Shown: positions 1 through 6,798 of the stretch, in pieces
How positions within the stretch are numbered: the stretch's first letter is position 1
How the letters are laid out: every line of letters begins with the position of its first letter
Source of the DNA: Clostridiaceae bacterium
GTDB taxonomy: Bacteria > Bacillota > Clostridia > Lachnospirales > Lachnospiraceae
NCBI GenBank assembly: GCA_018378255.1
Contig: JAGZXV010000056.1
Location: 1 to 26,997, forward strand
Length of the DNA stretch: 26,997 nucleotides
Direction of reading: 5' to 3'
Made by a program: the position numbers and the translations under genes
The notes under the pieces: model-generated
The model's database searches: none
Told to the model about the DNA's origin: nothing
The model's input: only the letters and a program-made list of their open reading frames with translations

Positions 1-149
1 CATGAGCTGGAACCGTGAACCGTGCTCCGTCCTCCCGCAAACCAGGAGCCCCGTCCGGCGAGAACCCAAACCACACCCGCCCGGTCCGATGTCCCGCCCC
101 CGATCCCTGGATTCACGGCGTTACTTTCACCAATAACTAAAATAAAAAT
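1..149. other. Intergenic, GC-rich, no gene
   Basis: This stretch lies downstream of the aminotransferase gene. The first 120 bases are very GC-rich and then change abruptly to AT-rich sequence (about 130-150). I see no convincing gene, and no hairpin with a T tract for the minus-strand operon. The first 29 bases resemble part of the right arm of the large inverted repeat near 21351-21379 (catgagctg, then gaaccg and ccg in the same order), so this may be the edge of a related repeat cut by the window start. Confidence 0.4.
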
Positions 150-1439
150 TTACTGCATATCAGCCAATAATTTGTCTATACTCACAATTTTGACGCACAG
201 CGCAAACAATTCCATCGCCACAATCAAATCCCCCAGCGGCGGATAAGAAGGTGCAATACGGATATTGCTGTCATGAGGATCTTTTCCATATGGATAAGTT
301 GCCCCCGCACCGGTCATAATCAAACCAGCTTTTTTGCATCTTGCAACGATTGACTTAGCGCAGCCGTCCAGAGAATCAAAGGAGATAAAATATCCGCCCT
401 TTGGTGTCAGCCAGCTTCCGATTCCAAGTCCGCCCAGTTCCCTGTCTAAAATAGAAGTAACCGCTTCAAACTTAGGTCTCATGATATCGGCATGTTTTCT
501 CATATGTTCAACCATACCATGAATGTTACCAAAGAAACGCACATGGCGGAGCTGGTTTACTTTATCATGGCCGATGGTCTGGATCTTTAACTGTTTTTTA
601 ATATCAACCAAGTTGTTGTGTGAGGTCGCAATTGCCGCAATACCGGAACCCGGGAAGCTGACTTTTGAAGTGGATGAAAATTTATAAACCAAATCAGGAT
701 TGCCAGCACGTTTGCACTCTGCGAGGATTTCGATCAAATGATCCTGGTCATGGTCGTATAAATGATGGATGCCATAGGCATTGTCCCAATAAATCCTGAA
801 ATCAGGAGCGGCCGGTTTTAAACGCGCAAAACGGCGAACCGTCTCATCTGAATAAGAAATTCCCTGTGGATTTGAGTATTTCGGAACACACCAGATTCCT
901 TTGATGGTGTCGTCACTGGCTACCAATTCTTCTACCATATCCATATCCGGACCGGTAGGAGTCATGGGCACATTGATCATCTCAATGCCGAAATATTCAG
1001 TAATTGCAAAATGTCTGTCATATCCGGGCACAGGGCAGAGGAATTTCACCTTATCCAGCTTGCACCAAGGAGTATTTCCCATAACACCGTGTGTCATGGA
1101 ACGTGAAATGGTATCATACATAACATTCAGGCTGGAATTTCCATAAATGATAATATTGTCAGGATGTACTTCAATCATATCTCCGATCAATTCCTTAGCC
1201 TCTTTAATTCCATCCAGCACGCCATAGTTCCGGCAGTCCGTTCCATCTTCACAGGTCAGGTCATCATTGCTGCTCAAAACATCCATCATACCCATGGACA
1301 AATCCAACTGCTCTGCACTTGGTTTGCCGCGGGACATATCCAGCTTCAGATCCTTTGCCTGGAAATCCTTGTACTGGACTGACAGCTGTTTTCTAAGTGA
1401 CTGTAATTCTTCTTTGGTCATTTCTGCATATGGCTTCAT
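150..1439 (-). CDS. PLP-dependent class I aminotransferase, aspartate aminotransferase type (Aminotran_MocR)
   Basis: A 429-residue fold-type I PLP enzyme. It probably moves an amino group between aspartate/glutamate and 2-oxo acids in the cytoplasm. The Schiff-base lysine is Lys259 in FSSTSK, followed by the small-residue run FPGSGIAAIA; the Asp and Tyr that hold the PLP ring are likely in DNAYGIHH (about 219-226). Whole-length resemblance is to the Aminotran_MocR family, which includes aspartate aminotransferases. I chose the ATG giving MKPYAEM because AGGAGG lies just upstream; a start five codons earlier would put that site inside the gene. It follows gatB on the same strand after about 140 nt with no obvious terminator, so it may be the last gene of the aspS-gatCAB operon, supplying aspartate. 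That link is inferred from position; substrate specificity cannot be read here. Confidence 0.87.
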   Translation of the reverse strand: MKPYAEMTKEELQSLRKQLSVQYKDFQAKDLKLDMSRGKPSAEQLDLSMGMMDVLSSNDDLTCEDGTDCRNYGVLDGIKEAKELIGDMIEVHPDNIIIYGNSSLNVMYDTISRSMTHGVMGNTPWCKLDKVKFLCPVPGYDRHFAITEYFGIEMINVPMTPTGPDMDMVEELVASDDTIKGIWCVPKYSNPQGISYSDETVRRFARLKPAAPDFRIYWDNAYGIHHLYDHDQDHLIEILAECKRAGNPDLVYKFSSTSKVSFPGSGIAAIATSHNNLVDIKKQLKIQTIGHDKVNQLRHVRFFGNIHGMVEHMRKHADIMRPKFEAVTSILDRELGGLGIGSWLTPKGGYFISFDSLDGCAKSIVARCKKAGLIMTGAGATYPYGKDPHDSNIRIAPSYPPLGDLIVAMELFALCVKIVSIDKLLADMQ

Positions 1440-1442
1440 TTT

Positions 1443-1579
1443 CTTCCTCCTCATTTTTACCTCTCATTCTGCCGCTTAAAGCGGCTTTTCCATCTAAGGG
1501 ATCAATGGCGTTCTGCCACTACCTCTTATTCTTCCGCCACTTTACGGCAATATAATCGAAACCTCCATAGGGAGCGCGA
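1443..1579 (-). promoter_or_regulatory. gatB-aminotransferase spacer with two hairpin-AGAAT-AGAGG units
   Basis: On the minus strand, two similar units occur in tandem before the aminotransferase start. Each has a small GC hairpin (GCCGTAAAGTGGC, then GCCGCTTTAAGCGGC at 1471-1485), followed by GAAGAATAAGAGGTA or GCAGAATGAGAGGTA. A further AGGAGG (about 1446-1451) then serves the ATG at 1439. There is no T tract after the hairpins in the direction of transcription, so they do not look like terminators. The second unit matches the hairpin-CGGCAGAA motif seen before other genes in this window. Confidence 0.45.
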
Positions 1580-3016
1580 TTACCTGTTTAATACTTCCCT
1601 TACTATCTGGTTTACCATAGACGGATCCGCTTTGCCTTTCATGGCGCGCATGGTCTGGCCCACTAAAAAACCCATAGCCTTCTCTTTTCCATTATGGTAA
1701 TCCTTTACAGACTGGGGATTCGCCGCTACGATTTCTTCTATGACTTTGCAGAGAGTGCCCTGGTCGCTTACGACTTTCAGCCCTTTTTCCTCCACATAGA
1801 CCTCAGGATCTGTGTTATTTTTAAATATCTCTTCGAACACATTTTTGGCAACCGTGCGGTTTATTATATTAGTATCCACCAATTTTATTAACTTTGCAAG
1901 GTTTTCCGGTGAAAATGTGATATCTTCCGGATCTTTTTCTGCTTCTTTCAGCAAACGCATGGTCTCTACCATCAGCCAGTTGGATACTTCTTTCGGTTTT
2001 TGGCACAATTTTACAGTCTCTTCAAATAAATCTGCCAGGTGTTTGGAGGACGTCAGAATTCCGGCATCATACTCCGGAAGCTGGTATTCCTTCTGGTAAC
2101 GCTCCAATTTTTCTGTCCTCAGCTCCGGCTGCCTCCCTCTTATCTCATCCAGCCATTCATCGCTTATCACGACCGGCGTTAAATCCGGATCCGGAAAATA
2201 GCGGTAATCCTGGGCATCTTCTTTGGAACGCATGGCGTGGGAAGTCTCTTTGTTGTCGTCCCAGCGCCTTGTCTCCTGGACTACCTTTTTCCCTTCCTCA
2301 ATCAACTCAATCTGACGTTTCCTCTCCCCTTCTATGGCGCGGGCGATTGCCTTAAAGGAGTTTAAGTTCTTCATTTCTGTCCTTGTACCAAATTCAGATG
2401 CTCCCACTTCACGGACAGACAGGTTAACATCCGCCCTCATGGAACCTTCCTGGAGTTTGCAGTCGGAAGCTCCCAGATACTGGATGATCAGCCTCAATTT
2501 TTCCAGATAGGCGATCACCTCATCTGCATTTCTCATATCGGGTTCGGAAACAATCTCGATCAACGGAACGCCGCTCCGGTTGTAATCCACCAGGGAACAG
2601 TCTTCCCATTCGTCATGAATCAGTTTCCCGGCGTCTTCTTCCATGTGGATCTCATGGATTCCTATTCTTTTTTTCCCTGCCAAAGTATCGATCCCGATCC
2701 ATCCGTCATGACAAATTGGCAGATAAAGCTGTGAAATCTGATAGTTTTGAGGGTTATCCGGGTAGAAATAATTCTTCCGGTCAAATTTACAATACTGGTT
2801 GATGCTGCAGTTGGCCGCAAGTCCCACAGCCAGCGCATACTCCACCACCTGCTTATTTAACACCGGCAATGCCCCGGGCATTCCCGTACACACCGGACAG
2901 GTATGGGCATTGGGAGCGCCGCCAAACGCGGTGGAACAGGAACAGAATATCTTCGTCTTTGTGGCCAGTTCCACATGTACTTCCAGACCGATCACTGTCT
3001 CATACTGTTTAGCCAT
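1580..3016 (-). CDS. gatB: Asp-tRNA(Asn)/Glu-tRNA(Gln) amidotransferase subunit B
   Basis: This is the 478-residue GatB, the kinase/tRNA-binding subunit of the GatCAB amidotransferase, which phosphorylates misacylated Asp-tRNA-Asn or Glu-tRNA-Gln before amidation. The N-terminal YETVIGLEVHVELATKTKIF and the family signature DYNRSGVPLIEIVSEPDMR are present. The C-terminal part, ending in MGFLVGQTMRAMKGKADP, is the helical GatB/YqeY tail that recognises the tRNA. The length is typical. The start MAKQYETV has AGGAGGTG seven to eight bases upstream; longer readings into gatA lack such a site. The gene overlaps the end of gatA by 8 nt, indicating translational coupling. The zinc-site cysteines are visible (CSC near residue 26 and CPVCTG). 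Confidence 0.97.
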   Translation of the reverse strand: MAKQYETVIGLEVHVELATKTKIFCSCSTAFGGAPNAHTCPVCTGMPGALPVLNKQVVEYALAVGLAANCSINQYCKFDRKNYFYPDNPQNYQISQLYLPICHDGWIGIDTLAGKKRIGIHEIHMEEDAGKLIHDEWEDCSLVDYNRSGVPLIEIVSEPDMRNADEVIAYLEKLRLIIQYLGASDCKLQEGSMRADVNLSVREVGASEFGTRTEMKNLNSFKAIARAIEGERKRQIELIEEGKKVVQETRRWDDNKETSHAMRSKEDAQDYRYFPDPDLTPVVISDEWLDEIRGRQPELRTEKLERYQKEYQLPEYDAGILTSSKHLADLFEETVKLCQKPKEVSNWLMVETMRLLKEAEKDPEDITFSPENLAKLIKLVDTNIINRTVAKNVFEEIFKNNTDPEVYVEEKGLKVVSDQGTLCKVIEEIVAANPQSVKDYHNGKEKAMGFLVGQTMRAMKGKADPSMVNQIVREVLNR

Positions 3017-4499
3017 GGCGCACCTCCTCCTGTTTAGCTCTCGCTGCAAGCTTTGGAGCCTCGTAAGTTCTTGTTTTTTCAAATGCAAATCCTGCACGGA
3101 TGATATTTTTCTCCTTAAAGCAGTCTCCGATCAGCTGCAGGCCGATGGGAAGCCCTTTGGAATCCGTTTTGCAGGGCACAGTCATAGCAGGAAGCCCGGC
3201 CAGGTTCACCGAAATGGTATAAATGTCGCCCAGATACATTTTCAGAGGATCGCTCAAGGAATCTCCCAGTTTCGGCGCCGTGGAAGGCGCTGCCGGCCCC
3301 AGAATCACGTCATAAGTTTCAAATGCCCTGTCAAATGCATTTTTAATCAGCGCTTTGGTCTTCAGCGCCTTCAAATAGTAAGCGTCATAATAACCGCTGC
3401 TCAGAACAAATGATCCCAGCATTATCCTCCTTTTCACCTCAGGCCCAAAGCCTTCGGAACGGCTCTTTTTATACATGCTGTGAAGCCCTTCATATTCTCT
3501 GGTGCGGTAGCCGTATTTTACGCCGTCAAATCTGGATAAATTGGAACTTGCCTCCGCAGATGCAATTACATAATAGGCAGGGATCGCATATTCCACCAGG
3601 CTTAAGTCAAATTCCTCCACAACAGCCCCTTTTTCTTTAAGGACTTTGGCCGCATCGAGAACCGCTTCCTTCACTTCCATATCCAGGCCATCACCCAGAT
3701 AATCCCTCGGGATTCCGATTCTCATCCCCTGTACATCGTCCACCAGGGCTGAGGCGAAATCACAGTCTTTCCTATTCACGGATGTGCTGTCCTTTTTATC
3801 ATGCGAAGCAATTACTTCTAATATAATAGCGCAGTCCGTAACGTCTTTTGCGACCGGACCGATCTGGTCCAAAGAGGAACCATATGCGATCAGCCCATAA
3901 CGTGATACCGTTCCATAAGTCGGTTTCAGCCCCGTCACACCGCAAAATGAGCTGGGCTGCCGGATGGAACCGCCCGTATCGGACCCCAGAGCGAAAAAGC
4001 ATTCATTTGCAGCCACTGCCGCACAGGAACCGCCGGAAGAACCGCCCGGAACATGTTCCGTATTCCACGGGTTTTTCGTCTCCCCATATGCAGAAGTCTC
4101 CGTAGTGCTTCCCATGGCGAATTCATCCATATTGGTCTTGCCAAGAACCACCGCCCCGGCCTGTTCCAGATTCATCACCGCCTGAGCCGTGTAGGTTGGT
4201 TTAAAATTATATAAAATTTTAGAACTGCAGGTTGTCAGCATATCTTTTATGCACATATTGTCTTTTATTGCCACCGGTACACCGGCCAGCGGGCTTGTCA
4301 ATGTCCCGTCACAGATCATTTTCTGGACCTCTGCAGCCCGTTTTAGCGCCCGTTCCTCATCAACCGTAACAAAACAGTTTAATTCCGGCTCCAGGGCCTT
4401 AATCTGCCGTAAGGCAGCTTCCACTGCTTCTATTGCAGTAATTTCCTTAGACTTTATCTTTTTTCCCAGCTGGACGGCTGTTAAATCCAATATACTCAA
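3009..4499 (-). CDS. gatA: Asp-tRNA(Asn)/Glu-tRNA(Gln) amidotransferase subunit A
   Basis: A 496-residue amidase-signature enzyme that frees ammonia from glutamine (or asparagine) and passes it to GatB for tRNA amidation. The Ser-cisSer-Lys triad can be placed at Lys79 (VAIKDN), Ser154 (GGSSGGS) and Ser178 (GSDTGGS), the numbering I recall for Staphylococcus aureus GatA, so the enzyme looks intact. The reading starts with TTG; AAAGGAG lies about nine bases upstream and no better ATG is near. It follows gatC by 25 nt and overlaps gatB by 8 nt. The sequence before the ribosome binding site reads CCGGCAGAAAGGAG, a variant of the recurring pre-RBS motif in this window. Confidence 0.97.
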   Translation of the reverse strand: MSILDLTAVQLGKKIKSKEITAIEAVEAALRQIKALEPELNCFVTVDEERALKRAAEVQKMICDGTLTSPLAGVPVAIKDNMCIKDMLTTCSSKILYNFKPTYTAQAVMNLEQAGAVVLGKTNMDEFAMGSTTETSAYGETKNPWNTEHVPGGSSGGSCAAVAANECFFALGSDTGGSIRQPSSFCGVTGLKPTYGTVSRYGLIAYGSSLDQIGPVAKDVTDCAIILEVIASHDKKDSTSVNRKDCDFASALVDDVQGMRIGIPRDYLGDGLDMEVKEAVLDAAKVLKEKGAVVEEFDLSLVEYAIPAYYVIASAEASSNLSRFDGVKYGYRTREYEGLHSMYKKSRSEGFGPEVKRRIMLGSFVLSSGYYDAYYLKALKTKALIKNAFDRAFETYDVILGPAAPSTAPKLGDSLSDPLKMYLGDIYTISVNLAGLPAMTVPCKTDSKGLPIGLQLIGDCFKEKNIIRAGFAFEKTRTYEAPKLAARAKQEEVRHG

Positions 4500-4524
4500 C
4501 TTGTGCTCTCCTTTCTGCCGGAAT

Positions 4525-4818
4525 TTATTCTACGGTCTTGGGAACTTTGAACGCTCCGCCTTTGCATTCGGGAGCATTTTTAAGGATCTGTTCACGGTCA
4601 TCCCCATTTATTACCACGTCCTCACGGAATACATTGCTGACCGGGAAGATGTGAGACAGGGGGGCGGTACCGTCCGTGTCCAGTTCATTTAATTTATCGA
4701 TGTAGTCCAGCATGCGGCCCATGTCTTTTTTGGCGGACTGCTTTTCGGATTCGGAAAGTTCCAGTTTTGCCAGTATGGCGACATATTCGATTGTTTCATT
4801 GCTGATTGTATTTGCCAT
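4525..4818 (-). CDS. gatC: Asp-tRNA(Asn)/Glu-tRNA(Gln) amidotransferase subunit C
   Basis: A 97-residue GatC, the small structural subunit that wraps around GatA and stabilises the GatAB complex. Family features are the early TIEYVAILAKLELSE, the mid helix DMGRMLDYIDKLNELDTD, and the segment APLSHIFPVSNVFREDVV, followed by a tail around NAPECKGGAFKVPKTVE. The length is normal. The ATG has AAAGGAG about nine bases upstream. The gene lies 32 nt after aspS and 25 nt before gatA on the same strand, so all four are one transcription unit. Confidence 0.95.
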   Translation of the reverse strand: MANTISNETIEYVAILAKLELSESEKQSAKKDMGRMLDYIDKLNELDTDGTAPLSHIFPVSNVFREDVVINGDDREQILKNAPECKGGAFKVPKTVE

Positions 4819-4850
4819 TGCTTTTTACTCCTTTTTTCACATCCCCCTCA

Positions 4851-6182
4851 TCAAGGCTCCAGTCTCGTCACATCCCGCGGAAACAAAGCCGTTTCCCTCA
4901 CGTTCTGTTCATCTAAAAGCCTCATCGTCAGCCTCTCCAATCCAATTCCAAGCCCTCCATGAGGCGGCATTCCATATTTAAAGATCATCAAATAGGATTC
5001 AATATCCGCCGGATCCATTCCCCTCTTCTCCATCTTCTTCAATATCTCATCATAATCATGGATCCTCTGCCCGCCGGTAGTAACCTCCAGGCCTTTAAAC
5101 AGCAGGTCAAAGCTGAGTGTAAACCGGTTGTCCTCCGGATCATCCATCGCATAAAACGGACGTTTTTTAGATGGATAATGAGTGACAAACACAAAATCGC
5201 TGTCATACTCTTCTTTGAAATATCTCCCTATCAGAACCTCTTCCTCCGGTTCCAGGTCATACGGGTTTTTGATTTTTCTGCTGTATTTTTCAGAAACCAG
5301 CTCCTTGGCCCGGTCAAAACGCACTGCCGGAATCCGGCCGGTGTTAGGAAGGGTGACGCCGAGTATTTCCAGCTCCTTTTTATATTCTCTGTCCAGAAGT
5401 TCCATGGTGTACTGGAGAACTCCTGTTTCCATAGCCATAATATCTTCAAACCCATCAATATAGCCCATCTCAAAATCAAGGCTGACATACTCATTTAAAT
5501 GGCGGGTGGTGTTGTGCTTCTCCGCCCGGAATACCGGTGCCGCCTCGAAAACCCTGTCGTACACCCCTACCATAGTCTGTTTGTAGAACTGGGGGCTCTG
5601 TCCCAGCTCCGCTTTTTTATTAAAATAATCCAGCTTAAATACATTGGAACCGCCTTCCGCTCCCCTGGCTACGATCTTGGGCGTGCGGATCTCTGTGAAC
5701 CCCTGGGAGTGAAGATAATCCCGAAATCCTCTCACGATTCCTTCCTGGATCTTGAATTTCGCACGCTCCCGGATATTTCTGAGCGATACCGGGCGCAGAG
5801 CCAGCTTCGTCTCAAGAGAAGTGCCCATTTTCCATTTGTTAATTGCAACCGGCATCACTTCCGCTGGCCGGGACAGCACCCTGATCGTTTGAAGGCGGAT
5901 CTCAAATCCCTGAGGCGCCCGCTCTTCCGGTGCGGCAATTCCTGTCACCTCAACCGCTGATTCCTCTTTTAAATCCTTTAATTCAAATTCCGTAACCCCT
6001 TTTTCATAAACACACTGTACCAGCCCTTCATCCTTACGGAGTATTACAAACGCAACGTCTCCCATATCACGGATAATATGCACCGCTCCGTGCATTTTAA
6101 TGGTTTTTCCCATATAGTCCCCGTCAAGCACTGCCCCGATTCCCAATGTTTCCTTCTCCACTACTCCATTGATAAATTCCAT
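4851..6182 (-). CDS. aspS: Archaeal-type, probably non-discriminating aspartyl-tRNA synthetase
   Basis: A 443-residue class IIb synthetase. An N-terminal OB-fold anticodon domain (about 1-105) is followed by the catalytic core: motif 1 around GFTEIRTPKI, motif 2 FRAEKHNTTRHLNEY, and motif 3 GLGIGLERLTMRLL. It lacks the roughly 100-residue GAD insertion of bacterial AspRS, so it is the short archaeal type (AspRS2). By eye against Pyrococcus AspRS, the specificity positions Trp26 and Lys85 are replaced here by His35 (GAVHIIRD) and Pro90 (RAPQGFEI). These are the replacements reported for non-discriminating enzymes that charge both tRNA-Asp and tRNA-Asn. Being first in a gatCAB operon and under an Asn T-box supports this. 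An AsnRS is less likely given those residues and the gatCAB neighbours. RBS AAGGAG precedes the ATG. Confidence 0.92.
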   Translation of the reverse strand: MEFINGVVEKETLGIGAVLDGDYMGKTIKMHGAVHIIRDMGDVAFVILRKDEGLVQCVYEKGVTEFELKDLKEESAVEVTGIAAPEERAPQGFEIRLQTIRVLSRPAEVMPVAINKWKMGTSLETKLALRPVSLRNIRERAKFKIQEGIVRGFRDYLHSQGFTEIRTPKIVARGAEGGSNVFKLDYFNKKAELGQSPQFYKQTMVGVYDRVFEAAPVFRAEKHNTTRHLNEYVSLDFEMGYIDGFEDIMAMETGVLQYTMELLDREYKKELEILGVTLPNTGRIPAVRFDRAKELVSEKYSRKIKNPYDLEPEEEVLIGRYFKEEYDSDFVFVTHYPSKKRPFYAMDDPEDNRFTLSFDLLFKGLEVTTGGQRIHDYDEILKKMEKRGMDPADIESYLMIFKYGMPPHGGLGIGLERLTMRLLDEQNVRETALFPRDVTRLEP

Positions 6183-6204
6183 GTTTCATTTCTCCTTACC
6201 ATAG

Positions 6205-6230
6205 GTGCAATTGATTTGTGCAATTGATTT
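6205..6230. repeat. Tandem 13-bp direct repeat in the aspS leader
   Basis: GTGCAATTGATTT occurs twice in perfect tandem (6205-6217 and 6218-6230), between the T-box terminator and the aspS ribosome binding site. Each unit holds the palindrome CAATTG. It may be a recent slippage duplication. A short hairpin CGGCAT-gat-ATGCCG lies beside it at about 6240-6254. Confidence 0.8.
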
Positions 6231-6315
6231 ACGGTTATCCGGCATGATATGCCGCACAGCATTTTAAAACGCCTGCTGCCGGCGCCGTTGACAGATATTC
6301 CGGAACGGGTGTTTT

Positions 6316-6656
6316 TTTATATAACAAAAAGTCCCGGAATACTGTTACGTATTCCGGGACGGACAATCTATCTTTATCCGCGGTACCACCCGCATTGAGA
6401 TCCGCTTGGGTTACTGAATCTCCTCTCTTACACGTAACGTGTGCATACGGACATACCTACTTTGCCAAACCCAAATTGGCAGTGTTCAATATGTCAGCTC
6501 CAGAGTGTTCCCTTTGCCGGTTCCTACGTGACGGTGCTCTCAGTCGGTGACACCCTCTTCCTGTTGAAGTCCCCTTTGGCAAGAGTCTCTTTCTTCGCTT
6601 TTCTCGTGGGTAAAAGTCCAAAATCGATGATTTTATACTTTCTCTCACTAAATTGT
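6316..6656 (-). promoter_or_regulatory. T-box leader, Asn (AAC) specifier, controlling aspS-gatCAB
   Basis: The minus strand carries the T-box antiterminator core GGGTGGTACCGCGG (6377-6394). It is followed by a terminator with a perfect 12-bp stem, GTCCCGGAATAC pairing with GTATTCCGGGAC, and a T tract (6321-6360). Upstream, Stem I ends with GGGAACACTCTGGAGCTG. By register with the Tyr leader in this window (GAATACATCTTTGAGCT), the specifier is AAC (6507-6509), an Asn codon. It overlaps GAA (Glu) by one base shift. A block ACACGTTA at about 6435-6442 fits the F-box/Stem II region. Uncharged tRNA-Asn should therefore prevent termination and raise expression of the Asn-tRNA-making operon. Stem I ends are approximate. 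Confidence 0.93.
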
Positions 6657-6661
6657 TTATT

Positions 6662-6690
6662 ATGATAGCATAACCGTTTTCCCTTTGCAA
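6662..6690 (-). promoter_or_regulatory. Promoter of the aspS-gatCAB operon
   Basis: On the minus strand, -35 TTGCAA (6685-6690) and -10 TATCAT (6662-6667) are separated by exactly 17 nt. Transcription would start near 6655, giving a leader of about 470 nt that contains the whole T-box. It lies back to back with the MATE promoter, about 45 bp away. Confidence 0.65.
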
Positions 6691-6733
6691 TACCCAAATT
6701 AAATAATTTTAATTCGTCAAAATATATAATAAG

Positions 6734-6762
6734 TTGACAATTGCCGACATAGCCGCTACAAT
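6734..6762 (+). promoter_or_regulatory. Promoter of the MATE transporter gene
   Basis: -35 TTGACA (6734-6739) and -10 TACAAT (6757-6762) are separated by 17 nt, close to the sigma-A consensus. The short leader contains only an operator-like palindrome and the ribosome binding site. Confidence 0.8.
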
Positions 6763-6779
6763 AGTTAACATGCTAACTA
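6762..6779. promoter_or_regulatory. Palindromic operator, MarR type, overlapping the MATE transcription start
   Basis: TAGTTAACATGCTAACTA is an 18-bp inverted repeat with one mismatched pair. It begins at the last base of the -10 box and covers the expected start site. Its size, spacing and position match operators of MarR-family repressors, which often control drug efflux genes. No MarR gene is adjacent, and the MarR at 17948 has a different palindrome, so the regulator is probably encoded elsewhere. Confidence 0.6.
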
Positions 6780-6798
6780 ATATAGGAGGTCTTTTTTT

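Noticed and set aside
22..246. Plus-strand 74-codon open frame at the window start
   Set aside because: It has low-complexity Pro/Arg/Thr content from GC-rich sequence, runs antisense into the aminotransferase, and has no RBS.
1471..1485. GCCGCTT/AAGCGGC hairpin as terminator after gatB
   Set aside because: In the minus direction it is followed by AGAATGAG, not a T tract, and it matches the pre-RBS motif seen before other genes.
2799..3413. Plus-strand 204-codon open frame
   Set aside because: It is antisense to the intact gatB/gatA junction, has no ribosome binding site and no recognisable domain.
4959..5498. Plus-strand 179-codon open frame
   Set aside because: It lies wholly inside aspS on the opposite strand and shows no protein-like motifs.
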